From contig NZ_CAXHZL010000005.1 in the NCBI RefSeq assembly GCF_964022235.1, positions 177,741 to 241,740 of the forward strand: a DNA stretch of 64,000 nucleotides, written 5' to 3'. Numbering within the stretch: position 1 is the first letter of the stretch; each line of letters begins with the position of its first letter. Both the position numbers and the translations under genes were made by a program. This DNA comes from Limimaricola sp964022235 (GTDB taxonomy: Bacteria > Pseudomonadota > Alphaproteobacteria > Rhodobacterales > Rhodobacteraceae). Below are positions 26,666 to 37,135 of this stretch, in pieces. The notes under the pieces are model-generated. The model was not told where the DNA came from, ran no database searches, and saw only the letters and a program-made list of their open reading frames with translations.

Positions 26666-27916
26666 TTAGCCTCTGGTGAATCGTGTCGCCAACTCCACAT
26701 GTGGCGACCAGCGGAATTGATCGACAACCGTGATCGGCCCCATCTTGAACCCCTTGTCTACAAGGGTTTTGGCATCGCGGGCAAAGCTTGCGGGGCTACA
26801 GGACACCATCGCGATCACTTTGATTTGAGAGGAGGCAAGTGCCTCGACCTGCGCGTGGGCCCCCGCGCGCGGCGGGTCGATCACGGCGGCGTCGAATCGG
26901 GACAGCTCGTCGGGCAGGAGCGGACGGCGGAACAGGTCGCGTGCCTCGGTGCTCACGAGCTTGAGCCCGCGCACCCCGCGCCAGCCCCGATCGAGGGCGG
27001 TGAGCATGGCGGCCTCGCTTTCTACCGCATGGACCTCGGCCCGCTCGGCCAGAGGCAGCGAGAAGGTGCCGCAGCCCGCGAAGAGATCGACGATGCGCGC
27101 GGCCCCGCCCACGGCCTCCTTGACGCAGTCCAGAAGCGCCGCCTCGCCATGCGCCGTGGCCTGCAAAAAGGCCCCGGGCGGCGGCACGACGCGCGCGCGG
27201 CCCATCATCTGTACCGGCGGCTCCAGCTCGGCCACGATCTCGTCGGCCCAGACCAGCCGCGACAGCCCTGCCTCGCGCGCGATCTCGGGCAGCATGATGC
27301 GCAGCTCCTCGGTCAGCGCCTTGTCGGTGTCGATGTGCAGATCGGGGCCGGCTTCGCTGTCGGTCACGGTGAGCCCCGCTTCGCCCTTGCGCGAGGCGGC
27401 AAGCGCCGCGATCCGCTCCAACGATGGGATCAGCGCGGTGAGCTCGGGCAGCAGCAGTCGGCAGCCGGGCACCTCGATCACCGTGTCGGAGGCGCGGGCG
27501 TGAAAGCCCACCAGCGCACCCTTCTTGGTGCGCCGCCCGGCGAGGCGGGCGCGGCGTCGGCTGTCGGGGGGCGAGGTAAGCACGCGGGCGATCTCGCCTT
27601 CGAGACCCTGTGCCCGCAACGCGGTGCGCACGATGTCTGCCTTCCAGCTTTCGACGAAGCCGTCGCTTGCGTGCTGCATCGCGCAGCCGCCGCAGGACTT
27701 GAAATGGCGGCAGGGGGGCGAGACGCGCTCGACCGAAGGGGTGACGATCTTTGCTCCGTCAGCGGCCAACGTCACGACCTCACCGGGCAGGACGCGCGGC
27801 ACCAGCGTGCCGTCGGTGGCGCGCCCCATGCCGTGATGCGTCACCGATACGATGCTTACCTCGCCCTTCGGCGCGGGATCGGGTTGCGGGGTCTTCGGCG
27901 GCAGGGTCTCGGTCAT
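26666..27916 (-). CDS. TrmA/RumA-family 23S rRNA (uracil-5)-methyltransferase, Fe-S type
   Basis: SAM-dependent m5U methyltransferase of 416 residues. An iron-sulfur cluster site is visible: C69, C75 and C78 in PPCRHFKSCGGC, with C152 (VPGCRLL) as fourth ligand, matching the RumA/RlmD spacing pattern. The catalytic domain has IVDLFAGCGTFSLPLA, IDPPRAGAH and the nucleophile motif VSCSPASFARD. The N-terminal TRAM domain seems present but short (about 18-65). The exact uridine modified cannot be determined. It begins 10 bases after the ABC exporter stop. Confidence 0.9.
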   Translation of the reverse strand: MTETLPPKTPQPDPAPKGEVSIVSVTHHGMGRATDGTLVPRVLPGEVVTLAADGAKIVTPSVERVSPPCRHFKSCGGCAMQHASDGFVESWKADIVRTALRAQGLEGEIARVLTSPPDSRRRARLAGRRTKKGALVGFHARASDTVIEVPGCRLLLPELTALIPSLERIAALAASRKGEAGLTVTDSEAGPDLHIDTDKALTEELRIMLPEIAREAGLSRLVWADEIVAELEPPVQMMGRARVVPPPGAFLQATAHGEAALLDCVKEAVGGAARIVDLFAGCGTFSLPLAERAEVHAVESEAAMLTALDRGWRGVRGLKLVSTEARDLFRRPLLPDELSRFDAAVIDPPRAGAHAQVEALASSQIKVIAMVSCSPASFARDAKTLVDKGFKMGPITVVDQFRWSPHVELATRFTRG

Positions 27917-27926
27917 GGCATCCTCG

Positions 27927-29759
27927 TTATTCCGCGGCCTCCTGCCCGAGGAAACCGCCCGATTGCCGGGTCCAGTAGCGGGCATAGACCCCGTCCAGAT
28001 CGAGCAGCGCGTCATGCGTGCCCGCTTCGACGATGCGGCCGTCTTCCATGACCACGATCCGGTCCATGCGCGCAATGGTCGAAAGCCGATGCGCGATGGC
28101 AATGACGGTCTTTCCCTGCATCGCCTGCTCCAAAGCTGTCTGAATCTGCGCCTCGACCTCGGAATCCAGCGCCGAGGTCGCCTCGTCGAGTACGAGGATC
28201 GGCGCGTCCTTGAGCATGGCGCGCGCGATGGCGATGCGCTGGCGCTGACCGCCGGAGAGCTTCACGCCGCGCTCGCCCAGATGCGCGTCGTAGCCGCGTC
28301 GCCCCTTGAGATCGGCGAGGCCCGCGATGAACCCATGCGCCTCGGCGCGGGTGGCAGCGATTTCCACCGCCTGCTGCGAGGCCTCGGGATAGCCATAGCG
28401 GATGTTGTCGCGGGCCGAGCGGTTGAACATCGCCGTGTCCTGCGTGACCATGCCGATCTGTCGGCGCAGGCTTTCCTGCGTCACGTCGGAGATGTCCTGT
28501 CCGTCGATGGTGATGCGGCCCTTTTCCACGTCATAGAGCCTGAGAAGCGCCGCCACGAGCGTCGACTTGCCCGCGCCGGAGGCCCCGACGACGCCGATCT
28601 TTTCGCCCGGGGCAATGTCGAGATCGATGCCGCGCAGCCCCCCGGCCCCGCCGCCATAGGTGAAACGCACGCCCTCGAAGCGCACCGCCCCCTGTCGCAC
28701 CGACAACTGCCTCGCGCCGTCGCGGTCGGTCAGCCCATGCGCCGGCGACAGCGTGTGGATCGCGTCCTCGATTTCCCCAAGGTTCGAGTAGATCGTCATC
28801 AGCGTGAAGCTGACCCAGCCGGTCATCTGCGCCAGCCTGAGCGAGATCGCGCCAGCGGCGGCGATATCACCGGCCGAGGCCGCGCCCCGGCTCCAGAACA
28901 TCAGCGTCGCGCCGGTGACGATCACCGGCAGCGTGCCCGCCAGCGCCATGAGCCAGAACCGGAACCCCGCCGAGACCTTGCCGAAGCCCAGAGACCTTTC
29001 GCGAAACAGATGCATCGCATCGATCGCGGCGCGGTCCTCGTGCTCGGAATGGCCGAACAGCTTCACCGTCTTGATATTGGTAATCGTGTCGACGACCTGC
29101 CCCGTCACCATCGCCCGCGCCGCCGCCCGCGCGGTCGATGTGGCGCGGATCTTCGGCATGTAGGCCCGGATCAACAGGATGTAGCCGATCAACCAGAGCG
29201 TCAGCAGCCCGGCGGTCAGCGTGTCGATGGTGAGCAGCAGGAACGCCGAGCCGATGAGCGAAGCCAGCGCGAAGAATACGGTCTGGATCGTGTCGACGGT
29301 GAGATCGGTCGTCGCCCGCGCCGCCTGCATCTGCTTTTGCGCGATGCGGCCCGCAAAGTCGTTGTCGAAGAAACTGACGGCCTGACCCAGCGTGTGCCGG
29401 TGCAGCCGCGACAATACGAGGGTGTAGATCGAGGGCGAGAGCACCACGCTTTGCAGCAGGCCAGACAGCCCCATGACGATGGGCCGCAAGATCACGAAGA
29501 AGGCGGCGACGCCCAAGAGCAGCCCCATGTTGCCCGCAAAGAACCCACCCGGCTCGGCCGCGAGCGCCGTGTCGATCACCCGGCCAAGGATCAGTGCCGA
29601 AAGCACCTCGAGCACACCCGCCGCCACCGAGACCAGCGCGCTGGCCCCGGTGACTGCAAAGCTGCCCGAGAGCGCCCAGCGCAAAAACGGCACCAACGCT
29701 CCGGGCGGCGGGCCGATGGCAGGGCGGAACGGGGCGATGAGCTTGGAGATGTCTTTCAT
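27927..29759 (-). CDS. ABC exporter half-transporter (MsbA/multidrug type), second of pair
   Basis: Fused membrane-ATPase subunit of 610 residues. A transmembrane domain (about 30-320) with six helices is followed by an NBD with GASGAGKST, signature LSGGQRQR, Walker B ILVLDEATSALD and H-loop IAHRLSTIARMD. It overlaps the gene at 29756 by 4 bases, and the two are clearly paralogous. Both NBDs keep all catalytic motifs, so a homodimer or a fully active heterodimer are both possible. The substrate (lipid, drug or siderophore) cannot be deduced. Confidence 0.9.
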   Translation of the reverse strand: MKDISKLIAPFRPAIGPPPGALVPFLRWALSGSFAVTGASALVSVAAGVLEVLSALILGRVIDTALAAEPGGFFAGNMGLLLGVAAFFVILRPIVMGLSGLLQSVVLSPSIYTLVLSRLHRHTLGQAVSFFDNDFAGRIAQKQMQAARATTDLTVDTIQTVFFALASLIGSAFLLLTIDTLTAGLLTLWLIGYILLIRAYMPKIRATSTARAAARAMVTGQVVDTITNIKTVKLFGHSEHEDRAAIDAMHLFRERSLGFGKVSAGFRFWLMALAGTLPVIVTGATLMFWSRGAASAGDIAAAGAISLRLAQMTGWVSFTLMTIYSNLGEIEDAIHTLSPAHGLTDRDGARQLSVRQGAVRFEGVRFTYGGGAGGLRGIDLDIAPGEKIGVVGASGAGKSTLVAALLRLYDVEKGRITIDGQDISDVTQESLRRQIGMVTQDTAMFNRSARDNIRYGYPEASQQAVEIAATRAEAHGFIAGLADLKGRRGYDAHLGERGVKLSGGQRQRIAIARAMLKDAPILVLDEATSALDSEVEAQIQTALEQAMQGKTVIAIAHRLSTIARMDRIVVMEDGRIVEAGTHDALLDLDGVYARYWTRQSGGFLGQEAAE

Positions 29760-31606
29760 TCGGCGGCCTCCGAGGCATCCATGCCGAGAAAGCCGCCCGA
29801 CTGGCGCGCCCAGAACCTGGCATAGATGCCACCCCGTTCCAGCAGCGCATCATGGGTGCCGTCCTCGACGATGCGCCCTTCTTCCATCACCAGCACCCGG
29901 TCCATCCGGGCGATGGTCGAGAGCCGGTGCGCGATGGCGATGACGGTCTTGCCCTCCATCATCTCATAAAGCGTGCCGAGAATTGCCGCCTCGACTTCGG
30001 AATCCAGCGCCGAGGTCGCCTCGTCGAGCACAAGGATCGGCGCGTCCTTGAGGATCACGCGGGCCAGCGCGATGCGCTGTCTTTGCCCGCCCGAAAGCTT
30101 CACGCCGCGCTCGCCCACCTGCGCGTCGTAGCCGACGCGCCCCTCGCCATCGACGAGATCTAGGATGAAATCATGCGCCTCGGCCTGTCGGGCGGCGGCG
30201 ATCATCTCGGTTTCGGTGGCGTCGGGGCGGCCATAGAGGATGTTCTCGCGCACCGAGCGATGCAACAGCGCGCTGTCTTGCTGCACCATGCCGATGGCCG
30301 AGCGCAGGCTGTCTTGCGTCACACCGCTGATGTCCTGCCCATCGATTTCGATCCGGCCCCGTTCGGGGTCGTAAAAGCGCAAAAGCAGCTTTACGAGGGT
30401 CGATTTGCCCGCGCCCGATGCGCCAACGAGGCCGATCTTCTGGCCCGCCGGGATGGTGAGGTCGAGCGGCCCGACGCCGCCCGCGTTCTGGCCATAGCGG
30501 TGATTGAGATCGCTCAGCGCGATCTCGCCCCGCGCAACGGCGAGCCGGCCCGCGCGCGCGTCGTCAATGAGGGTGATTGGCTGGGCGATGGTCTTCATGC
30601 CCTCTGCGATGACGCCGAGGTTTTGAAAGAAGTTGGTCACCGCCCACATGATCCAGCCGGTCATCGCATTGAGCCGCAGGCACAGCGCCGTGGCGGCGGC
30701 GACGACACCGACGCTGGCCGAGCCGCTGATCCACAGATACAGCCCCCAACCCACCACGCCGACGATCAACAGCCCGTTCAGCACCGACAGCGACACGTCC
30801 ATGATGGTGAACAGCCGCATTTCGCGCTGGAAGGTCGAGCGCGCCTGCTCGATCACCGATTTCGCGCCCTCCAGCTCGCGGTCGTGATGGGCGAACATCT
30901 TGACCGAGTGGATGTTGGTGTAGGTGTCGACGACACGTCCCGTCACGGCACTGCGCGCGTTCGAGGACGCCTCGGACGCAGGCCCGATCCGTTTCACGGT
31001 CCAGCGCATCAGCGCGGCGTAGAGCGCGAACCAGATCACCAGCGGCAAAAGCAGCATCGGGTCCGCTTCGCCCAAGAGCACCGCGGCGCCGACGATATAG
31101 GCCAGCGCGAAGGTGATCGCGTCGAAGATCTGGAACACCACCTCTCCGGCGGCGGGCGGCGTCTGCATGATCCGGTTGGCGATGCGCCCGGCAAAGTCGT
31201 TCTCGAACCAGCCGACCGACTGGCGCAACACGTGCCGATGCGCGCGCCAGCGCACGGTGGTGCCGAAGTTGGGCAGGATCGCGTTGTTCAGGAGCAGCAC
31301 GTGCAGCGCCTGAAACGCTGGTCGCAGGATCAGGATGAACGCCGCGACGAGCAGCAACTCCGCCCCGTGCCGCTCCAGTACCGTCTCGGGCGTGGATCTC
31401 CCCAGCAGATCCACGAGACGGCCCATGTAGGCGATCAGCCAGATCTCGACCACGGCCACCACGACCGACAGCACGCCGGTGACCCAAAAGATGCGCGCGA
31501 AGGGCCGCGCGTAGTCCTTCAGGAACGGCCAGAGCCGGGAGGGCGGACGATCGGTCTGCTCGTACTCCCCATACGGGTCGACGAGGGATTCGAAAAAACG
31601 GAACAT
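29756..31606 (-). CDS. ABC exporter half-transporter (MsbA/multidrug type), first of pair
   Basis: 616-residue partner of the 27927 gene with the same layout: a hydrophilic N-terminus (FESLVDPYGEYEQTDRPPS), six membrane helices, then an NBD with GASGAGKST, LSGGQRQR, ILVLDEATSALD and AHRLSTIARMD. The TMD carries the helix-end motif WFENDFAGRIANRIMQ, which the partner also has (FFDNDFAGRIAQKQMQ). It follows cca by 81 bases on the same strand. Repeats in the NBD coding parts of the two genes reflect the paralogy. Confidence 0.9.
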   Translation of the reverse strand: MFRFFESLVDPYGEYEQTDRPPSRLWPFLKDYARPFARIFWVTGVLSVVVAVVEIWLIAYMGRLVDLLGRSTPETVLERHGAELLLVAAFILILRPAFQALHVLLLNNAILPNFGTTVRWRAHRHVLRQSVGWFENDFAGRIANRIMQTPPAAGEVVFQIFDAITFALAYIVGAAVLLGEADPMLLLPLVIWFALYAALMRWTVKRIGPASEASSNARSAVTGRVVDTYTNIHSVKMFAHHDRELEGAKSVIEQARSTFQREMRLFTIMDVSLSVLNGLLIVGVVGWGLYLWISGSASVGVVAAATALCLRLNAMTGWIMWAVTNFFQNLGVIAEGMKTIAQPITLIDDARAGRLAVARGEIALSDLNHRYGQNAGGVGPLDLTIPAGQKIGLVGASGAGKSTLVKLLLRFYDPERGRIEIDGQDISGVTQDSLRSAIGMVQQDSALLHRSVRENILYGRPDATETEMIAAARQAEAHDFILDLVDGEGRVGYDAQVGERGVKLSGGQRQRIALARVILKDAPILVLDEATSALDSEVEAAILGTLYEMMEGKTVIAIAHRLSTIARMDRVLVMEEGRIVEDGTHDALLERGGIYARFWARQSGGFLGMDASEAAE

Positions 31607-31687
31607 GGAATGTCTCGAATGCGTGCCACCAGCATATAAGCCGGTTTGCCACGAAGGGAAACGCGCATGGGCCTCGGGCGTAGCAAC

Positions 31688-32845
31688 TCAGGGGAGAAGA
31701 TCGCCTCGCTCCAAGGTGAAGTCCGACGCGATCCAACGGGTTTCGATCTCGCGCAGTGCCTCGCCCAGCGCCGGGCCGGTAAGGTCGGGCATCAGATCCG
31801 CCGCCTTCACCGGCATCGACGCATGCGCGCCCGCCTCCACGGTTTCCCGTGAAACAGGATCGATCTCGCGCCCCGACAGCGCCGCGTTCAGCGCAAGAAC
31901 ATCAAGCGCCCGCACGGCTCCGAGCCGGTAACCCAGCTCGCCCGGCCCCCAGCCCGCCTCCATCGCGTTACGCAAGGCTTGCAGGCTGGCCTCCTGCGCC
32001 CGGCTCAACCGCAGGCATTCGCCCACGTCCTCGCCCCCCACGAGGGCGAGGCGACGGATCGGGTCGGGGACGAGGCCCGCCTCCTCTTCGACATGCACGA
32101 GCACCGAGAGCGGATCGGACGCGCCGCCCGGAAGCACCCGCATCAGCACGCCTGACATCGCCATCGAGGCGACGGCAGGCGCCGGGTCGCGGGCCGACAT
32201 GAGCTTGATCATCTCGGCGCCGATGCGTTCGCGCGACAGCCCTTCGATCCCCTCGGCCAGACCGGCGCAGGCGGCGAGGCCATCGGCGTCGATGCCCCCC
32301 TCGGGGTCGCCGTACCAGGCGTGAAAGCGAAAGAACCGCAGGATGCGCAGGTAATCCTCGCGAATGCGCTCCTCGGCCTCGCCGATGAACCGCAGCCGAT
32401 GCGCGGCCAGATCGCCAAGACCGGTGCCCAGCGGATCGGCCACATGGCCCCGCGCGTCGGCATAGAGCGCGTTCATGGTGAAATCGCGCCGCGCCGCGTC
32501 CTCGGCGATGTCGTGCGAGAACGCGACGGTAGCGCGCCGCCCGTCGGTCTCCACGTCGCGGCGAAAGGTCGTGACCTCGATCGGCGTGCCACGCGCCACG
32601 ACGGTGATGGTGCCGTGGTCGATCCCGGTAGGCACAGGTTTGAGACCCGCCGCGCGCGCCAGCTCCATCACCCGCTCGGGGCGGGCGTCGGTGGTGAGAT
32701 CGAGATCCGAGACCGGCGAGCCGAGCAGCGCGTTGCGCACGCAGCCGCCCACGAACCAGGCTTGGTGACCCGCCTCCTCCAGCATCTGCGTCACGGCCCG
32801 GGCCGGCGCACCCGTGAGCCAGTCCGCCTCGATCCGTTCGGTCAT
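31688..32845 (-). CDS. cca: CCA-adding tRNA nucleotidyltransferase / poly(A) polymerase family (class II)
   Basis: Adds or repairs the 3'-CCA of tRNA; poly(A) polymerase activity is the alternative for this family. The 385-residue protein has the head motif FVGGCVRNALLGSPVSDLDL, with the two catalytic Asp at 47 and 49. RRDFTMNALYAD is the flexible loop and RILRFFRFHAWYG the neck. It overlaps nudL upstream by 4 bases. The tRNA gene in this window already encodes CCA, so a repair role is most natural. Confidence 0.92.
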   Translation of the reverse strand: MTERIEADWLTGAPARAVTQMLEEAGHQAWFVGGCVRNALLGSPVSDLDLTTDARPERVMELARAAGLKPVPTGIDHGTITVVARGTPIEVTTFRRDVETDGRRATVAFSHDIAEDAARRDFTMNALYADARGHVADPLGTGLGDLAAHRLRFIGEAEERIREDYLRILRFFRFHAWYGDPEGGIDADGLAACAGLAEGIEGLSRERIGAEMIKLMSARDPAPAVASMAMSGVLMRVLPGGASDPLSVLVHVEEEAGLVPDPIRRLALVGGEDVGECLRLSRAQEASLQALRNAMEAGWGPGELGYRLGAVRALDVLALNAALSGREIDPVSRETVEAGAHASMPVKAADLMPDLTGPALGEALREIETRWIASDFTLERGDLLP

Positions 32846-33498
32846 TCTTGGGTCATCCTCTCGGCCAGGCTACGCAGCATTCGTGCGGTGGCGCCCCAGA
32901 TATAAAACGGGCCCCACGGTACCACATAGTAGTGCCGCCGACGTCCCTGCCAACGTCGTCCTTCTATACGAAAGCAATATGGGTCGATGACATGTGCCAA
33001 TGGTACCGAGAACACCTCGGCCACCTCGCCTACCTCAGGCACCGGGTCGAAACGCCCGCGCAGCAGGCCCACCACCGGCGTCACCGAGAACCCCGTCACC
33101 GTCTCATGCGGCGGCAGCGTGCCCAGCACCTCGACCCGGTGCTCCGGCAACCCAATCTCCTCGCGCGCCTCGCGCAGCGCCGCCCCCACCGGTCCGTCGT
33201 CACCGGGATCGACCTTCCCCCCCGGAAACGCGATCTGCCCCGGATGATGACGAAGCTTGGCCGAACGCTTGGTCAACAGCAGGCGGGGCACCCCGCCATC
33301 CAGATGCACGACGACGAGCACCCCCGCCTGCCGCAGCACCCGCCCCTCGGGGACCGGCAGGCGCGGGTCGATGTCATAATCCGACGACACGTCGCCCGAG
33401 CGCGTCAGCGCCCGGACGAGCCGTGCCTCGATGTCGGTGTCAGGCCCGTCCACCGGCCCGTCCACCGGCGGCCTTGTCCTCACCGGCGCCCTTGGCAT
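32842..33498 (-). CDS. Nudix hydrolase, CoA pyrophosphatase type (NudL-like)
   Basis: Hydrolyses CoA or its derivatives; 218 residues. The Nudix box is GGKVDPGDDGPVGAALREAREEIGL, preceded by LTKRSAKLRHHPGQIAFPGG, the UPF0035 extension specific to CoA pyrophosphatases. The start at 33498 overlaps the hslO coding end by 59 bases; the N-terminal Pro/Gly/Asp-rich segment is not conserved, so a later start is possible. It is between hslO and cca in one operon. Confidence 0.88.
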   Translation of the reverse strand: MPRAPVRTRPPVDGPVDGPDTDIEARLVRALTRSGDVSSDYDIDPRLPVPEGRVLRQAGVLVVVHLDGGVPRLLLTKRSAKLRHHPGQIAFPGGKVDPGDDGPVGAALREAREEIGLPEHRVEVLGTLPPHETVTGFSVTPVVGLLRGRFDPVPEVGEVAEVFSVPLAHVIDPYCFRIEGRRWQGRRRHYYVVPWGPFYIWGATARMLRSLAERMTQE

Positions 33499-34486
33499 CG
33501 GGACCTTCCGTCGCCTCGAAACCCAGCGTGTTGGGCGCGAACTCGTAATGCGAGCCGCAGAACTGGCAGTCGGCGGTGACGATGCCTTCGTCGGTGGTCA
33601 TGTGGGTGATGTCCTTGGCCGAATAGATCGACAGGCTCTGTCGCACCTTCGCCTCCGAACAGGTGCAGCCGAACTGCACCGGCTGCGCGTCGAATACACG
33701 CGGCTCCTCTTCGTGGAACAGCCGCACCAGAAGCTCGGTCGGCGACAGGCTCGGACCGATCAGCTCCAGCTCGTCCACCGTGTCGAGCAGGATGTTGGCG
33801 CGACGCCAGCTCTCGCCCTCGTCCTCGTCGAGGATGTCGGCGGCCTCCAGAAGCCCGCCCTCGCCGGAGCCGCCCTCCGGATTGGCGAAGGGCGAGGCTT
33901 TCGGCATCTTTTGCAGCATCACGCCGCCCGCGCGCCAGCTCTCGCCCCGGCCCGGCTCGGTCGACTTGCCGAAACTGAGCGAGAACCGGGTCGGCAGCTG
34001 TTCGGACTGCGCGAAATAGGTTTCGGCGCAGGAGGCCAGCGAATCTCCGGTGATCGGCGTGATCCCTTGATAGGGCGCGGTGCCCTGTCCCTGATCGATC
34101 AGGATCGCGAAATACCCCTTGCCGATGAGCGAATAGGGCTCAGCCCCTTCCTCCAATCGGCTTTCGTCGAAGCTGGCCCAGGCGCGAACGCGACCCGGCG
34201 CGCCCTCTTCGGTGGGGGCGTAGTAATCGGTGGCGATGAGCCGGGCGGGCCCGTCGCCGCGCACCTGAAGCGACAGCTTCCAGCGCAGCTTGACCGTCTG
34301 GCCGATCAGCGCCGTGAGCAGCGCCATTTCGGCCACCAGCGCCTCGATCTGCGCGGGGTAGTCGTGCTGCTCCAGAACCCGGTCGAGCACGCCATCGAGA
34401 CGCGCGACCCGGCCACGGATGTCGGACTGGTCGAGCTGGAAGGGCAGGACGGTGTCGTCCCAGGCAATGCGGGCGCCGAGGCTCAT
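33440..34486 (-). CDS. hslO: Hsp33 redox-regulated chaperone
   Basis: Holdase activated by oxidation plus heat. The 348-residue protein has the usual N-terminal domain (ARIAWDDTVLPFQLDQSDIRG) and linker. The C-terminal zinc switch shows C274-x-C276 and C307-x2-C310, the four redox Cys. A low-complexity Gly/Ala/Arg tail of about 20 residues overlaps nudL. The start at 34486 has AAGGA 6 bases upstream and gives the family N-terminus; an ATG 10 codons earlier lacks a ribosome site. It heads the operon with nudL, cca, the ABC pair and the rRNA methyltransferase. Confidence 0.94.
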   Translation of the reverse strand: MSLGARIAWDDTVLPFQLDQSDIRGRVARLDGVLDRVLEQHDYPAQIEALVAEMALLTALIGQTVKLRWKLSLQVRGDGPARLIATDYYAPTEEGAPGRVRAWASFDESRLEEGAEPYSLIGKGYFAILIDQGQGTAPYQGITPITGDSLASCAETYFAQSEQLPTRFSLSFGKSTEPGRGESWRAGGVMLQKMPKASPFANPEGGSGEGGLLEAADILDEDEGESWRRANILLDTVDELELIGPSLSPTELLVRLFHEEEPRVFDAQPVQFGCTCSEAKVRQSLSIYSAKDITHMTTDEGIVTADCQFCGSHYEFAPNTLGFEATEGPDAKGAGEDKAAGGRAGGRA

Positions 34487-34556
34487 GGGGTTTCCTTGCG
34501 TGTCGGGGATGGGCATACCGCGACCATATAGGAAGCTTGTCGGGAGACAAAAAGGG

Positions 34557-35069
34557 ATGATCCGGCGCTATGGCGAACAGGTGCGGCGCGGCCAGAGATA
34601 CCGGCTGCGCACCGGGGTCTACGCGATTCTCGAACGCGGCGGCGATCTGCTGCTGACTTGCAAGGACGACGACCCCACCGATATCCAGCTTCCCGGCGGC
34701 GGCATCGATCCGGGCGAAAGCCCGACGCAGGCGCTGCACCGCGAGGTCTTCGAAGAAACCGGTTGGCGCATCGCGGCTCCGCGCCGTCTGGGCGCGTTTC
34801 GCCGTTTCGTCTTCATGCCCGATTACGACATGTGGGGCGAAAAGCTGTGCCACATCTATACCGCCCGCCCGGTGCGCCCGCACGGCGCCCCAACCGAACC
34901 GGGGCACCGCGCCCTGTGGATGCCGATGCGGGAGGCCGCACCCCGCTTGGGCAACGCGGGCGACCGCGCCTTCGCGCAGGCCTTTGCCGAGGGTCGTGCG
35001 CGCGTTGCGCGCGACAGCGCCTTGGGCAGCGCGCGCCCTGCGCTTGCCCCAAGGGCCGAAAGCCTTTAA
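34557..35069 (+). CDS. Nudix hydrolase of unknown substrate
   Basis: A 170-residue Nudix protein. The box is GGGIDPGESPTQALHREVFEETGW (about 43-66), preceded by RLRTGVYAILERGGDLLLTC. The C-terminal 40 residues are Ala/Arg-rich and poorly structured. It starts 70 bases from the divergent hslO and precedes argG by 34 bases. The ribosome site is CGGGAG about 9 bases upstream, or AAAGGG adjacent to the ATG. Its substrate is unknown; similarity to MutT and diadenosine hydrolases is general. Confidence 0.85.
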   Translation: MIRRYGEQVRRGQRYRLRTGVYAILERGGDLLLTCKDDDPTDIQLPGGGIDPGESPTQALHREVFEETGWRIAAPRRLGAFRRFVFMPDYDMWGEKLCHIYTARPVRPHGAPTEPGHRALWMPMREAAPRLGNAGDRAFAQAFAEGRARVARDSALGSARPALAPRAESL

Positions 35070-35103
35070 CGCACGCCCCTGAACGCCCATACGGAGAATG
35101 CCC

Positions 35104-36330
<1,227 letters not shown>

Positions 36331-36336
36331 GCGATC

Positions 36337-36364
36337 GGGCGCCGGGCCTTCGGGCGCGGCGCCC
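36337..36364 (+). terminator. Stable hairpin after argG, probable terminator
   Basis: Two 12-base arms (36337-36348 and 36353-36364) pair with a single mismatch around a UUCG tetraloop, 6 bases past the argG stop. There is no T-run, so it may be a 3'-end stabiliser or a processing signal instead. Confidence 0.5.
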
Positions 36365-36378
36365 CTCCCGCCTCCGGG

Positions 36379-36401
36379 ATTTGAGTATTTGAAGAGTAAA
36401 G
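36379..36401 (+). repeat. Intergenic repeat copy 2 (TTTGAGTATTT...AGTAA element)
   Basis: Matches 19 of 23 bases of copy 1 (23562-23584, opposite strand). It follows the argG hairpin in the argG-msrA gap and does not overlap a coding region. Repeats of this general form are common between Rhodobacterales genes as far as I recall; their role is unknown. Confidence 0.6.
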
Positions 36402-36490
36402 TGGACCCGGTCACGCCCGGATCACACAGCCTTGTCTTGCGGCCCCCCCGCCTTGCGTCAGCATGGCAGAGGCAGACAGGGAGTTTCGCC

Positions 36491-37132
36491 ATGACACGCC
36501 GCCCCATCCATATCCTCGCCGCCATGCTGGCTCTTGCTGCCCCCATGGCCTCGGCCCAATCCAGCCGGACCATCACCGTCGCCGGCGGCTGTTTCTGGTG
36601 CGTCGAGGCCGATTTCGAGAAGGTCCCCGGCGTGATCGAGGCGGTCTCGGGCTTTGCGGGCGGCGCGACCCAAGCCCCCACCTACGAGCAGGTAACGGCG
36701 GGCGGCACCGGGCATTACGAGGTGGTCGAGATCACCTATGATCCCGGCAAGGTGAGCGCGCGACAGCTCTATGACCTGTTCTTCCGCTCGATTGACCCGA
36801 CCGATGCGGGTGGGCAATTCTGCGATCGCGGCCCTTCCTACCGCACCGCGATCTTCGCCGACGGAGAGGACAAGGCCGCGGCGCAGGCCGCCAAGCAGGC
36901 GGCGGGGGCGGCGCTGGGCCGCGAGATCGTCACGCCGATCCTGAACGACGCGCCCTTCTACCCCGCCAGCGACTACCATCAGGACTATTACAAGAGCGCC
37001 GAACGCCTCGCCGTCTCCTCGGTCGGGCTGTTCGTGCCGAAATCCGAGGCCTATCAGCGCTACCGCAAGGGCTGTGGCCGCGACGCGACCGTGCGCGCGC
37101 TCTGGGGGGACGACGCGCCCTTCGCGAAATAG
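36491..37132 (+). CDS. msrA: Peptide methionine-S-sulfoxide reductase MsrA, exported form
   Basis: Reduces methionine-S-sulfoxide in proteins. The 213-residue protein starts with a signal peptide (MTRRPIHILAAMLALAAPMASA, cleaved near 22), so it acts in the periplasm. The active site is GGCFWC (Cys34) with GGTGHYEVVEI and YHQDYY. Cys37 lies in the CFWC motif and other Cys occur at GQFCDRG and YRKGCG. It converges on the HD gene with only 3 bases between stops. How the periplasmic enzyme is re-reduced is not evident, though a DsbA-like protein lies at 40214. Confidence 0.94.
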   Translation: MTRRPIHILAAMLALAAPMASAQSSRTITVAGGCFWCVEADFEKVPGVIEAVSGFAGGATQAPTYEQVTAGGTGHYEVVEITYDPGKVSARQLYDLFFRSIDPTDAGGQFCDRGPSYRTAIFADGEDKAAAQAAKQAAGAALGREIVTPILNDAPFYPASDYHQDYYKSAERLAVSSVGLFVPKSEAYQRYRKGCGRDATVRALWGDDAPFAK

Positions 37133-37135
37133 ACC

